Shown: in pieces, positions 25,680-34,860 of the stretch
How the letters are laid out: every line of letters begins with the position of its first letter
Position numbering within the stretch: the stretch's first letter is position 1
NCBI GenBank assembly: GCA_029066805.1
Contig: JAIEFT010000040.1
Location: 1 to 64,000, forward strand
From: Clostridiales bacterium
GTDB lineage: Bacteria; Bacillota; Clostridia; Christensenellales; Pumilibacteraceae
Length of the DNA stretch: 64,000 nt
Reading direction: 5' to 3'
The notes under the pieces: generated by a model
What the model was told of the DNA's origin: nothing
Database searches by the model: none
The model's input: only the letters and a program-made list of their open reading frames with translations
Made by a program: the position numbers and the translations under genes

Positions 25680-26573
25680 TTAATCTAAAATATCGCCGCT
25701 TGGATATAATATTATATGAGTTTTTGATTCATACTTAGAGCTGTCCGACACTTTGATTCTTACCACAGCCGACACCATTCCTTCCACAAAAATAGCTACC
25801 GTTATTTCATTGTTTTCCGATATTACTTGAATTATATGGACTACATCGTTCCCTGTTTCTTGCTTGAGCGCGGATTTACTCTGATTGAATTCTTCATCCA
25901 CTCCCGATTGATTTGACGGAATCGCTATCTTGCCCTTAATTAATTCTTTATTATATTTATCCTCATACAAGTATTCGTATAAAATACTCCTAAGCTCTTC
26001 CATCGAGCTTTCGGATAATATATCTTCGCCGAATTGCTTATACAGAGTTTCATACGCAATTTTTATCCACTCCAAATTGATCTTATGCAAATCAAAAGAC
26101 GTTTCATAAGATATTTTAGGTTGATATTTAGTGGGCTTTTTCGATCTGATCGTTTGTTTTTGTTCTTCCGTAAGAGCGGGCTGCCCCATGCGCTTTAGTT
26201 TTTTATCCGCCATAGCGATGGCTTCCTCAGCCGAAGACGCGGTAACATGAAAACCGTTTTCATCCTCCTCTATTCTCGGCACAATACTGGGCTTCATATC
26301 CGCAGACAATCGTATTTCTTCCCCGTTTTCTCCTATTCCACGCTCGAACGGATTGGGAACTTTATTGGAATTGCCCTTTATTCCATGCTGCTGACGGAAT
26401 AATTTTGCTCCTATGTTGTTTGTACTGCCGCAGTCGATTTTTTCGCCTAATAGCGAATTGCATTGCTTGCAAACCGCATGAATTACAAATTTTTTATTCC
26501 CGAGCGCCTTAGGAATAATGTGCTCGACAGAGCTTTCGGTAATAGGATTACCGCAAATAATACAGTTACTCAT
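25680..26573 (-). CDS. HNH-type nuclease-like protein
   Basis: 297 residues. The first 45 residues hold a zinc-linked HNH core: CIICG, then EHIIPKALG and CKQCNSLLG. This is the HNH_5-like pattern with the catalytic His in the EHIIP strand. The rest is a mixed alpha/beta region I do not recognise. It is visibly more AT-rich than plsX upstream and sits at the tail of the fatty-acid operon, about 70 bases after plsX, with an excellent AGGAGGGAGG site. It may have been inserted there. DNA target and role (defence or mobile-element related) are unknown. Confidence 0.7.
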   Translation of the reverse strand: MSNCIICGNPITESSVEHIIPKALGNKKFVIHAVCKQCNSLLGEKIDCGSTNNIGAKLFRQQHGIKGNSNKVPNPFERGIGENGEEIRLSADMKPSIVPRIEEDENGFHVTASSAEEAIAMADKKLKRMGQPALTEEQKQTIRSKKPTKYQPKISYETSFDLHKINLEWIKIAYETLYKQFGEDILSESSMEELRSILYEYLYEDKYNKELIKGKIAIPSNQSGVDEEFNQSKSALKQETGNDVVHIIQVISENNEITVAIFVEGMVSAVVRIKVSDSSKYESKTHIILYPSGDILD

Positions 26574-26642
26574 TATGTATCCTCCCTCCTATTGTTACTA
26601 TTTTAGGTTTTTATCTTTGCTATGACCGAAAATCGCAGAATA

Positions 26643-27617
26643 TCAGAATTCGTTTTGGATCTTTTCCATTACGCCGTTGTTTGCGAGCGAGTATGCGATA
26701 TCGATTATATTGTATACCGTTTCGGCGGTAGCAGCGCCGTGTCCCTTAACTATCGGCGTTTTAAATCCAAGCAGCATTGCGCCGCCCTGCGTGGTATAAT
26801 CGTATTCTCTGTAGACGGCGTCGACAATCTCATCCAGCTCGCTATAGTCGCCCATTTTTGCTTTTATCGATTCTTTAAGCTCGGACACTACGGCTTTTGC
26901 ACTGCCCTCTATCGTCTTTAACAAAACATTGCCCCCAAAGCCTTCGCTGACTATCACGTCCGCATTTCCGCTCAAAACGTCCGAGCCCTCGATATTACCG
27001 ATAAAGTTCAAATCGCTTGCGCGCAAAATATCGTGTGCCTGTTTTGTGAACTTATTGCCCTTAGCATCCTCCGCGCCGTTGGACAGCAATGCAATACGCG
27101 GCAATTGCACTCCGACCGTTTTCATATACGCCACGCCTATGCGCGCAAAGTCCTCTGTACGTTCGGGTCTGCAATCGACGTTTGCACCGCAATCGACAAT
27201 ACAAAACTGCGCGCCGTTCGGCTTTTTCAGCGCACAAAGCAGCGCCGGACTTTTTACTATCTTTTCGAGCAGCATCATTGCCGCGACGAACATAGCGCCC
27301 GTTGCTCCGCACGTTACAAACGCGCCCACGTCGCTTTTTGATTTGCACAGCTCCAAGCCCTTTACGAGTGAAGAATTCTTTTTAGCCATAACGGCGGCGA
27401 GCGGTTTTTCGTCGTTGGTTATTACTTGCGGTGCGTCGATTATTTGCAGCCGCTCTGTATCGTAGCGTTTGCCGGAAAGCTCGGCCTCGAGCTCTGCTTT
27501 GTCGCCGCACAAATAAACGAACAGCTCGGCGTTTTTTTCGAGCGCGTTTATCACACCGTCTATAAGCGTAGGCGCGGCACTATCCGCGCCCTGAATATCC
27601 ACAACTATCTTAATCAT
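26643..27617 (-). CDS. plsX: Phosphate acyltransferase PlsX
   Basis: 324 residues. Converts acyl-ACP to acyl-phosphate, the first step of Gram-positive phospholipid synthesis. VVDIQGADSAP-type N-terminus, TCGATGAMF, VDCGANVDC and GFGGNVLLKT match PlsX; the usual MGGD is IQGAD here. It overlaps the FMN reductase gene by eight bases and sits at the end of the acyl-chain operon, linking chain synthesis to lipid assembly. Confidence 0.94.
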   Translation of the reverse strand: MIKIVVDIQGADSAAPTLIDGVINALEKNAELFVYLCGDKAELEAELSGKRYDTERLQIIDAPQVITNDEKPLAAVMAKKNSSLVKGLELCKSKSDVGAFVTCGATGAMFVAAMMLLEKIVKSPALLCALKKPNGAQFCIVDCGANVDCRPERTEDFARIGVAYMKTVGVQLPRIALLSNGAEDAKGNKFTKQAHDILRASDLNFIGNIEGSDVLSGNADVIVSEGFGGNVLLKTIEGSAKAVVSELKESIKAKMGDYSELDEIVDAVYREYDYTTQGGAMLLGFKTPIVKGHGAATAETVYNIIDIAYSLANNGVMEKIQNEF

Positions 27618-28365
27618 TGTCTATACCGTTTTTTTGATTTTCCCAAAACTTGTCCAAAAGCATTCTGTATGTTTCGTCGGAAAACGGCGGCTGCGCCAGC
27701 GCCTGCAATTGCTCTTTCGTAAGCTCGCCGTTTTGGGCAAACAGTCTGCCCGCGTCCTCGAACTTCTTTAAATATCGCGCCATGCGCGACGGCGTGCCCA
27801 GCTTAGCTACGGTAAGCAGCTGCGGACACAGTATCGCCGTGTAATTGCCGTTGCCGCAAATAAAGTCGTACTGCTTGATAAGCGAGTCGTAAACAAACTC
27901 GGTGTCCGAATACGCACAGCTCGAAACAACCACAAGCTTTTGCCCGTCACGGTGATTCCTTATGCCGTGGAGCGACGTGCCGTTTGCGGGCGGGCGACCG
28001 TTGTACGCGCTCATCATGCCGAGCATTCTGTCCGTAAAAACCTTCATAATGCCGGGCATGCCGAAAAAGTAAAGCGGATAGCTTTCTATAACGTAGTCGG
28101 CGGTAAGAATTTTATTCTTAATGTTTTCGACGTCGTCGTCCTTGATCACGCACGAACCCTCCGTCCTGCCCCAGCAGGAAAGACAGCCGCGGCACGGACT
28201 TATATTCATGTCGGATATGTTAACGTACTCGCACTCTGTTTCTGCGCCGTCGCACAACCCGTTTACAAACGCGCGAGTCACACGCAGCGTCGTGCTATTC
28301 TCTTTTTTGGGACTGCCGTTAATAACGATAGCCCGCTTTATGTTTTTGCCGTCGGCAGCGCACAT
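27610..28365 (-). CDS. Flavodoxin-fold NAD(P)H-dependent FMN reductase
   Basis: 251 residues. INGSPKKENSTT is the FMN-phosphate loop, CRGCLSCWGRTEGSC carries a cysteine cluster typical of iron-sulfur-flavoprotein-like reductases, and SYPLYFFGMPGIMKVF is the isoalloxazine-binding block. The C-terminal 60 residues are helical. Between accA and plsX it could supply reduced flavin to lipid metabolism; no enoyl-ACP reductase is seen in this operon, but calling this one would be speculation. Confidence 0.82.
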   Translation of the reverse strand: MCAADGKNIKRAIVINGSPKKENSTTLRVTRAFVNGLCDGAETECEYVNISDMNISPCRGCLSCWGRTEGSCVIKDDDVENIKNKILTADYVIESYPLYFFGMPGIMKVFTDRMLGMMSAYNGRPPANGTSLHGIRNHRDGQKLVVVSSCAYSDTEFVYDSLIKQYDFICGNGNYTAILCPQLLTVAKLGTPSRMARYLKKFEDAGRLFAQNGELTKEQLQALAQPPFSDETYRMLLDKFWENQKNGIDND

Positions 28366-28376
28366 ACGCTCTCCTT

Positions 28377-29204
28377 TTACCGTCGCCCAAACTCGGCGTA
28401 ACGCCCGATCTTTCTGAATTTTTCGTATCTGTTGCGAACAAGCTTTTTGGCATTGACCTTTTTGAGTGCGATAAGCTTTGCAAACACGTCGGCTTTAAGC
28501 GCGGTCATAAACGCCGATTTTTGCGCTGCGTCGGAAAAGTCCTGCGGCTCGCGTACGATTCTTTCCACAACGCCGAAAGAATGCAGGTCGTCTGCGGTGA
28601 GCTTTAGCTGCTCCGCGACCTCCGCGGCACGCGACGGCTCTTTATACAGTATGCTCGCGCAAGATTCGGGAGTAATGACCGAATAGTACGCGTTTTCGAG
28701 CATCCAAATCTCGTCGGCTACGGACAGCGCGAGCGCGCCGCCGCTTCCGCCCTCGCCTATTACTACGGTGAGTATGGGCGTTTTTACCGAGCCGAGCTCG
28801 TACAGATTTTCGGCAATCGCTTCGCCTATGCCGCGCTCCTCCGCGCCCGTGCCGCAGTTTGCGCCCTGAATATCCACAAAGGTTATTACCGGTCTATTAA
28901 ACTTTTCGGCTTGCTTTATTAGGCGCAACGCCTTTCTGTAGCCCTCCGGTAGCGCGCAACCGAAATTACGGTCGATCCGTTCCTTAAGATTATGCCCTTT
29001 TTCCGTGCCCACCACGGTAACGGGCATTCCGCAGAGATTTGCGATGCCGCCGATTACGGCAGGGTCGTCGCCGAACCGCCTATCGCCGTGGAGCTCGATA
29101 AAATCATCGAACAAGCCCTCGATATAATCGACTACGGTCGCTCTGCCCGAGTGCCTTGTAAGTCGAACTTTTTCGTATGCAGTCAATTTATTTTCCATAG
29201 TCAA
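28377..29204 (-). CDS. accA: Acetyl-CoA carboxylase carboxyltransferase subunit alpha
   Basis: 275 residues, the short Firmicutes form lacking most of the N-terminal extension. Crotonase-fold carboxyltransferase: LHGDRRFGDDPAVIGG, DIQGANCGTGAEERG, IGEGGSGGALAL and TPESCASIL are characteristic. The start could be TTG at 29204 (better spaced from AGGA) or ATG at 29198. It is next to accD. The biotin carrier accB and carboxylase accC are not in this window. Confidence 0.96.
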   Translation of the reverse strand: MTMENKLTAYEKVRLTRHSGRATVVDYIEGLFDDFIELHGDRRFGDDPAVIGGIANLCGMPVTVVGTEKGHNLKERIDRNFGCALPEGYRKALRLIKQAEKFNRPVITFVDIQGANCGTGAEERGIGEAIAENLYELGSVKTPILTVVIGEGGSGGALALSVADEIWMLENAYYSVITPESCASILYKEPSRAAEVAEQLKLTADDLHSFGVVERIVREPQDFSDAAQKSAFMTALKADVFAKLIALKKVNAKKLVRNRYEKFRKIGRYAEFGRR

Positions 29205-29213
29205 TTAACAATC

Positions 29214-29996
29214 CTACTTGCTCTTACGGCTGTGCAAAGCGAGCATCTTGGTAAGATAATCCCTTTGGTCTTTACGCTCGACAATTCCGTCGACAAACCC
29301 GCTTTTCAGCTGGAACTCCGCGCTCTGGAAATCGTCGGGCAATTTTGCGCCCGTGTTTTGCTCTATTACGCGTTTTCCCGCAAAACCGACCTGAGCGCTC
29401 GGTTCGGCTATGATCACGTCGCCTAGCATAGCAAAGCTCGCCGTAACGCCGCCCATTGTCGGGTCGGTAAGACAAACAAGATACAGCAGTCCGGCGTCGC
29501 TGTGCTTTTTGACCGCGAGCGAAACCTTTGCCATTTGCATGAGCGACAAAACGCCCTCCTGCATGCGCGCGCCGCCCGAAGCGGTATAACCGATAACGGG
29601 CAGTTTATGTAAAAGCGCATACTCGAACAGCGCCGCCAGCCTATCGCCTACGACCGTACCCATGGACGCCATCATAAACTCGGGATTCATTACAAACATG
29701 CACGTCTCGTATCCGCCTATACTTGCACGACCGCACAGCACAGCCTCGTTCTCGCCGCTCTTCTGCTTGGCGGAAGAAATTTTATTGCCGTATTCGGGAA
29801 AAGCTATCGGGTCGGCGGTAATTTCGTTGCCGTACAGCTCGCAAAACGTGTCTTTGTCCGTCAAATATTCAATACGCGCACGCGGCGGTATTCTGTTGTA
29901 CTTGCCGCAGATCGGACAAATGTAGTAATTGCTATCCATCTCCGATCGGGCAACAGTCTGTTTACACTTGCCGCAAACAACGCAATCGTTACTCAT
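29214..29996 (-). CDS. accD: Acetyl-CoA carboxylase carboxyltransferase subunit beta
   Basis: 260 residues from the ATG at 29996, placed just after the fabD stop with GAGGAA as ribosome site. The N-terminal zinc ribbon is CVVCGKC...CPICGKY, followed by the carboxyltransferase core (GYTASGGARMQEG, TDPTMGGVTASFA, GFAGKRVIEQ). Partner of AccA in malonyl-CoA formation. Confidence 0.96.
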   Translation of the reverse strand: MSNDCVVCGKCKQTVARSEMDSNYYICPICGKYNRIPPRARIEYLTDKDTFCELYGNEITADPIAFPEYGNKISSAKQKSGENEAVLCGRASIGGYETCMFVMNPEFMMASMGTVVGDRLAALFEYALLHKLPVIGYTASGGARMQEGVLSLMQMAKVSLAVKKHSDAGLLYLVCLTDPTMGGVTASFAMLGDVIIAEPSAQVGFAGKRVIEQNTGAKLPDDFQSAEFQLKSGFVDGIVERKDQRDYLTKMLALHSRKSK

Positions 29997-29998
29997 AG

Positions 29999-30928
29999 TT
30001 ATTCCTCGCACAAAGCCGAAACCGTTGCATTAAGCGACGCAACGTCGGTCACCGTAAACGTTTTGACGTCGGGCAGCGTGCGTTTGACAAAGCCCGTAAG
30101 GGTACTGCCCGCGCCCACTTCTATAAACGTGTCCACACCGTCCGCATGCATCGTTTGTATAATATCCTGCCACCTTACGGGCGAGCAAACCTGATTGGCT
30201 ATATTCTCGATTATCTGCGTTTTGTCGCTACCGTACTTGCCGCCCGTCAAATTAGAATAAAGCGGAACGGTCGGCGCGCTTATATGCATGCGGGAGAGAA
30301 CGCTCCTCAGCGTTTGCGCGGCGTCCGCCATGTACGGCGTATGGAACGCACCGCTCACCTGCAGCTTGACGGCCCTGCCGCCGTTTTCCTTGATCCGCTC
30401 GCAAAGCTTGTCCAACTGTTCGGGCGCACCAGAGCACGAGATTTGCCCGGGGCAATTATAATTGACAGCCCACACTTCCGCAAGCTCGGCACAAAGGCTT
30501 TCCACCGTTGCGGCGTCCAGCTTGAGCGCCGCGACCATGCCGCCGCTGTGCGCCTCCGAAAGCTCCGCCATTTTGCGCGACCGCTCTATAACAAGCCGAT
30601 ACGCGTCCTCGACGGACAGCACGCCGCTAAATGCAAGCGCGGGGATCTCGCCCAACGAAAATCCCGCGACCGCGGCAGTTTTTATGCCGCTGCTCTTTAA
30701 CTCGTTAGCAAACGCAAGGCCTGTAAGGAATAGGCACGGCTGAGCGTATTCGGTACGCTTGAGCTGCTCGGCTTCGCCTTTGAAGCACACGTCTTTAACG
30801 CCTGCGCTTATGCCGTCGGCAAAGTCGTACAGTTGTTTGGCCGCAGCCGAAGCGTCGTACAGATCCTTGCCCATGCCGACTGCTTGCGCGCCCTGACCGG
30901 AAAAATGAATCGCTGTTTTATTACCCAT
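29999..30928 (-). CDS. fabD: Malonyl-CoA:ACP transacylase
   Basis: 309 residues. FSGQGAQ at the N-terminus, the nucleophile elbow GFSLGEIPAL, an ERSRKM block with the substrate-binding Arg, and SGAFHTPYM with the catalytic His. It charges ACP with malonate for elongation. The elbow is GFSLGE rather than the usual GHSLGE, so the His next to the serine is replaced by Phe. Gaps of 10-12 bases to fabZ and overlap-level spacing to accD show one operon. Confidence 0.95.
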   Translation of the reverse strand: MGNKTAIHFSGQGAQAVGMGKDLYDASAAAKQLYDFADGISAGVKDVCFKGEAEQLKRTEYAQPCLFLTGLAFANELKSSGIKTAAVAGFSLGEIPALAFSGVLSVEDAYRLVIERSRKMAELSEAHSGGMVAALKLDAATVESLCAELAEVWAVNYNCPGQISCSGAPEQLDKLCERIKENGGRAVKLQVSGAFHTPYMADAAQTLRSVLSRMHISAPTVPLYSNLTGGKYGSDKTQIIENIANQVCSPVRWQDIIQTMHADGVDTFIEVGAGSTLTGFVKRTLPDVKTFTVTDVASLNATVSALCEE

Positions 30929-30939
30929 GATACTCCGTA

Positions 30940-31389
30940 TTACTTGTCCGCATAAATCGAGTTTTTATCGACCGCGGTAAACGTCATGCTGCCCTTGGCG
31001 CAAACGACGTCGCCTACGCAGACAGTCGCGTCAAAGCTGACAATCGATCCGCCCGCGCGCGTCTTTTTGACCGCCACGGCAAGCGTGTCGCCGGGGATGA
31101 TCGGTTTGACAAACTTAAAGCTGTCCACCTTTAAAAGCACATACAATACGCCGTCGTCGGCTTGCTCGTCCACGTTCATCACAATCGAGCAAAGCTGCGC
31201 GCAGCTTTCTATTATAAGAACGCCCGGCATGATCGGCGCGTCGGGGAAATGCCCGATAAAATAAGGCTCGTTTACCGATACGTTTTTTATTCCGCACGCA
31301 CTTTCGCCGGGAACGATCTCCGTTACCCGCTCTATCATCTGGAACGGCGGGCGTTGCTTTATTTTGCGATTGACCCAATCTATGTTCAT
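30940..31389 (-). CDS. fabZ: 3-hydroxyacyl-ACP dehydratase FabZ
   Basis: 149 residues from the ATG at 31389, overlapping the fabG stop (TGATG). Hot-dog fold with the active-site segment GHFPDAPIMPGVLIIE (His and Glu) after RPPFQMIERV. Catalyses the dehydration step of elongation. A longer frame reaches 31443, but it would run inside fabG. Confidence 0.95.
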   Translation of the reverse strand: MNIDWVNRKIKQRPPFQMIERVTEIVPGESACGIKNVSVNEPYFIGHFPDAPIMPGVLIIESCAQLCSIVMNVDEQADDGVLYVLLKVDSFKFVKPIIPGDTLAVAVKKTRAGGSIVSFDATVCVGDVVCAKGSMTFTAVDKNSIYADK

Positions 31390-32120
31390 CACAACGACAA
31401 TCCTCCGTCCATTGTAATAACCTGCCCCGTCATGTACGAACACGCGTCGGACGCGAGCACGGCAACCGTTGCGGCAACTTCTTCCGCCGTGCCGAACCTG
31501 CGCATGGGAATGGCGTTAAGATACTCGTCCACCTTTTCCTTGGGCAGAGCGTCTATCATTTCGGTAACGATAAATCCGGGCGCGACGGCGTTTACGCGTA
31601 TGCCCTTTACGGCAAGCTCTTTTGCGAGCACGCGCGTCATGGAATTTATCGCGCCCTTGGTCGCGCTGTACACGCTTTGTCCGGCAAGCGCGATCTCGCC
31701 GCTTACCGACGACATATTGATGATCGTGCCGGTCTTGCGCCTAAACATTTTTAGCGCAACCTGCTGCGCGCAATAAAAATATCCCTTTATATTAAGGTCG
31801 AAGCACTTATCGAGCGTCGATTTTTGGAGCATGAGCAAATACTCGTCCTTGACCATGCCCGCATTGTTTACCAGCAAATCGATCTGCCCGTATGCCTTGT
31901 CCACGTCGCGAACCATTGCCTTAACCTGTTCGAGATTGGTAACGTCCGCTTGGTAAATCATGCCGTCGCCGCCGTTCGCCCTGATTTCGGCGAGCACCGC
32001 CTCCGCCTCGTCGCGGCTTCTGCTGTAATTGACTGCAACGGTGTAGCCTTCCTTGGCAAGCCGTATCGCGCAGGCTTTGCCTATGCCGCGCGACGCGCCC
32101 GTAACTATCGCTGTTTTCAT
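31389..32120 (-). CDS. fabG: 3-oxoacyl-ACP reductase FabG
   Basis: 243 residues. TGASRGIGKA cofactor motif, NNAG, the Ser of NMSSVSG and catalytic YSATKGA, with the C-terminal MTGQVITMDGGLSL typical of FabG. Reduces the ketone formed by the ketosynthase. Ten bases after the double ketosynthase gene. Confidence 0.96.
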   Translation of the reverse strand: MKTAIVTGASRGIGKACAIRLAKEGYTVAVNYSRSRDEAEAVLAEIRANGGDGMIYQADVTNLEQVKAMVRDVDKAYGQIDLLVNNAGMVKDEYLLMLQKSTLDKCFDLNIKGYFYCAQQVALKMFRRKTGTIINMSSVSGEIALAGQSVYSATKGAINSMTRVLAKELAVKGIRVNAVAPGFIVTEMIDALPKEKVDEYLNAIPMRRFGTAEEVAATVAVLASDACSYMTGQVITMDGGLSL

Positions 32121-32130
32121 GGTGTCGCTC

Positions 32131-34530
32131 CTAATCTTTTGTCAGTATCACCGCGCAGTACGACCCGCCCGCGCCGAAGGATGTAACAAGTATGTTCTTA
32201 AGCCCGTCGCAAGATATTGCCTTGCGCGCAGCTTTTCCGTCTTTACCTATAACAAACGCGCTGGTTTCGGTTTTTATATCGCCGTGCAGGATAAGCGCAC
32301 CGTGCGCAACCGCGAGCGCCGCCGCCGAAGCGCGTCCCTCGCCCATGCGCTCCTTTACGGATATGACGGGTATGCGTTGCGCAGCTGCACCGAAAACACG
32401 CCCGTACGAATCAAGCTCGATACGGTCTATCGCCTTGTGACCGTTTGCAAAGCCTATTACGGCGTCGATATCGCCGAGCGCAAGCCCCGCATCTTTAACA
32501 GCATCGGTAATAGCTATATCCAACGCCTTTTCAGAGCCGATGAGCGTTCCGAATTGGACTCCGCTGTGCGCCGAGCCCGTACCCGCGATGCGGCAATATT
32601 TTTTAGCATTACGCGCGGTCGCACTCTCGTCGCTTTCCAGCATAACGGACACGCTTCCGTCCGACAGCGCAAACGCCTGCGAATTAAACGCGTACGGCAA
32701 GACCTGCTCGCCCGCTACCAAACCGAGTCCGCGGTACAGCTCGTCCATAATATCGCTGTTTTCGTCCGTGCCGCTCGCAAGCATAGCTTTTTCCTCGCCG
32801 GAGCGGATAACATCCGCCGCATATGCTATGCTGAACAAGCCCGATTGTGCGCCGTTGGTCACCGTCACGTTGTAGCCTTTTATGCCCGAGCAAATAGATA
32901 AGTATCCGCCCGCGGCGTTGTACACCGTGTTAGGGAATTTAAACGCACTGCCTGCGGCATTTCCGCGATCGGCTATTTGTATCTCGAAGTCGCAGCCCGG
33001 TCCGAGCGCACCCTCCGACGTTCCCACAATAATGCCGATGTCCGCGGCATTATCGGCAGTAACGGCATACTCGGCGTTAATAAGCGCCTGCATTCCCGAC
33101 ACTGCCTGCAGCTGACTGAATCTGTCGAGCTTGCGGTAAAACGCCATTTTAAGTCCCACCGCGTCGTAATCGCAGCTCGATACCGAGGAGCGCGCGCTTT
33201 GCCCTTCTATCTTTTCGCCGTTTGCGCAGGCTTCGAGATAGCGCGGAACTCCGTTGCCGAGCGGCGTGACCGCGCCGATACCCGTGACGTACACATTAGG
33301 CTTGCTCTCCTGCACGCGCACGTCGCCGTTATCCTTGCCGAACACTATGCTCGCATTGTTGCCGCCAAAGGCAAACGAATTGCTCATAACGGTGTTTAAT
33401 TGCTTGGCGTGCGGCTTGTTCGGGCAAAAGTCCATATCGCCCGCTTTGTCGGCAAGCGCTTTTATATCCTCGTCGCTGTACCCGACAGTGGGCGGAATGG
33501 TGTTTTGCGTAAGCGCCTTTATGGCGAAAACCGCCTCTATCGCGCCTGCCGCACCCAGACAGTGCCCGGTCATAGCCTTGGTCGAGCTGACGCTTAAATT
33601 TTTGTTTTTTCCGTCAAAAATAGTGTGCAACGACAAGAACTCCGCTTCGTCGTTTTTGGACGTGCCCGTGCCGTGAGCGTTGACGTAGCCTATATCCGAT
33701 TCATTCACGCCCGAATTGCGGAGCGCTCTGCGAATAGCGCTCATCTGCCCCTCGCCGTCCGGACGAGGCGCGGTTATATGGTGCGCGTCGCTGCTGATTC
33801 CGCTGCCGAGCACCTCGCAGTACATTTTTGCACCGCGGGCTTTGGCGTGTTCGTACGACTCGACTATAACAATACCCGAGCCCTCGCCGAGGGTCAAGCC
33901 CGACGAATGATTGAACGGCGAGCACGGGTCTGAAGCAAGCGCATGCAGCGATATAAACCCCGCATACGGCACGGACGCAAAAGCGTCAGCACCGCCTGCC
34001 ACTACAATGTCGGCTTTGCCGTTGCGAATAAGGTCGGACGCGTATGCTATGCTTATAGTCCCCGCCGCACACGCATTGGCAACGTTGGTAACAACGCCGC
34101 CCGCGCCCGTCGCACCCGCGACCTGCGAGGCTATAGCCGATATGGGCATTTGCTTTATGTACTCGGGCTTTTTCGCCTCGGTATAGTATTTTTCTATGCT
34201 GACAACGCCGCCCACGCAGCTGCCGATAATGACGCTGCAACGCGGATTGCCGTCAAAGCTTTTTAATCCCGCATCAGCCATTGCCTCCGCGGTAGCTTTT
34301 ATGCACAGCTTGGACACTCTGTCCATTTCTTTGGTGTGCGGAGCGTCCAAATCGGCGCAGCGCACCTCCGCCGCGTAATCGGTATAACAATCAACCGTAT
34401 CTACCGTTTTGGTGTGCGCAATGCCGGACGTGGAATGCAAAGCGTTTGCCCAGCATTCGTCAACATTATTGCCGATTGCGCATATCATACCAAGCCCTGT
34501 TATTACACAGCGCTTATCGTCCCTTGTCAT
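32131..34530 (-). CDS. Fused double ketosynthase: FabF-like domain plus inactive CLF-like domain
   Basis: 799 residues comprising two thiolase-fold ketosynthase domains. Residues 1-400 are a complete FabF-type KAS II: nucleophile Cys154 in NACAAG, His286 in HGTGT, Lys318 and His323 in KAMTGHCLGAAGA. Residues 410-799 are a second KS fold (VTGIGAVTPLG at 415). There the block aligned on SIAYA has Ala561-Gln562 where Cys154 would fall; HGTGT is replaced by ANGHKA, and the last His region reads KERMGEGRASA. The second half is therefore probably inactive. This mirrors the KS-alpha/chain-length-factor pairs of type II polyketide synthases, normally two proteins. It is the only condensing enzyme visible; no FabH is nearby. 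Confidence 0.9.
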   Translation of the reverse strand: MTRDDKRCVITGLGMICAIGNNVDECWANALHSTSGIAHTKTVDTVDCYTDYAAEVRCADLDAPHTKEMDRVSKLCIKATAEAMADAGLKSFDGNPRCSVIIGSCVGGVVSIEKYYTEAKKPEYIKQMPISAIASQVAGATGAGGVVTNVANACAAGTISIAYASDLIRNGKADIVVAGGADAFASVPYAGFISLHALASDPCSPFNHSSGLTLGEGSGIVIVESYEHAKARGAKMYCEVLGSGISSDAHHITAPRPDGEGQMSAIRRALRNSGVNESDIGYVNAHGTGTSKNDEAEFLSLHTIFDGKNKNLSVSSTKAMTGHCLGAAGAIEAVFAIKALTQNTIPPTVGYSDEDIKALADKAGDMDFCPNKPHAKQLNTVMSNSFAFGGNNASIVFGKDNGDVRVQESKPNVYVTGIGAVTPLGNGVPRYLEACANGEKIEGQSARSSVSSCDYDAVGLKMAFYRKLDRFSQLQAVSGMQALINAEYAVTADNAADIGIIVGTSEGALGPGCDFEIQIADRGNAAGSAFKFPNTVYNAAGGYLSICSGIKGYNVTVTNGAQSGLFSIAYAADVIRSGEEKAMLASGTDENSDIMDELYRGLGLVAGEQVLPYAFNSQAFALSDGSVSVMLESDESATARNAKKYCRIAGTGSAHSGVQFGTLIGSEKALDIAITDAVKDAGLALGDIDAVIGFANGHKAIDRIELDSYGRVFGAAAQRIPVISVKERMGEGRASAAALAVAHGALILHGDIKTETSAFVIGKDGKAARKAISCDGLKNILVTSFGAGGSYCAVILTKD

Positions 34531-34553
34531 ATATCACCTACCGACTTGATTTT

Positions 34554-34796
34554 TTACGAGTGCGAAACAATATATGCAGCAATGCTGTCGATGTTATAGA
34601 ACGGTTCTTTGCCGACGCCCGTCATGGAAACACCGTATGTACTGTCTACAAAGGCTATTATCTCGAGCGAGTCTATCGAATCCAATCCGATACCGTCCGA
34701 AAACAACGGCGTGTCGTATTCGAGCGCGTCGGCTTCGATGCCGAGATTGTTGCAAAAGAATTCTTTCAAGCTTTTTTTGACTTCGAGTTCGTTCAT
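34554..34796 (-). CDS. Acyl carrier protein
   Basis: 80 residues from the ATG at 34796 (AAGGAG seven bases upstream). The phosphopantetheine serine is Ser40 in GLDSIDSLEI. This GLDSID form is more typical of ACPs from polyketide-like and aryl-polyene-like systems than of fatty-acid AcpP, which usually reads GADSLD. First gene of the operon, 23 bases before the double ketosynthase, so probably its dedicated carrier. Upstream lie a -10 box and a perfect 16-bp palindrome. Confidence 0.88.
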   Translation of the reverse strand: MNELEVKKSLKEFFCNNLGIEADALEYDTPLFSDGIGLDSIDSLEIIAFVDSTYGVSMTGVGKEPFYNIDSIAAYIVSHS

Positions 34797-34860
34797 TATT
34801 TTTCTCCTTGGATGAAGTTGATATACAAGTTTTCCGAAACGGTAACGGCACACAAAACCG

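Noticed and set aside
27610-28365. Calling the FMN reductase an enoyl-ACP reductase because the operon lacks one
   Set aside because: It has a flavodoxin fold, unlike FabK, FabI or FabV; position alone is not enough.
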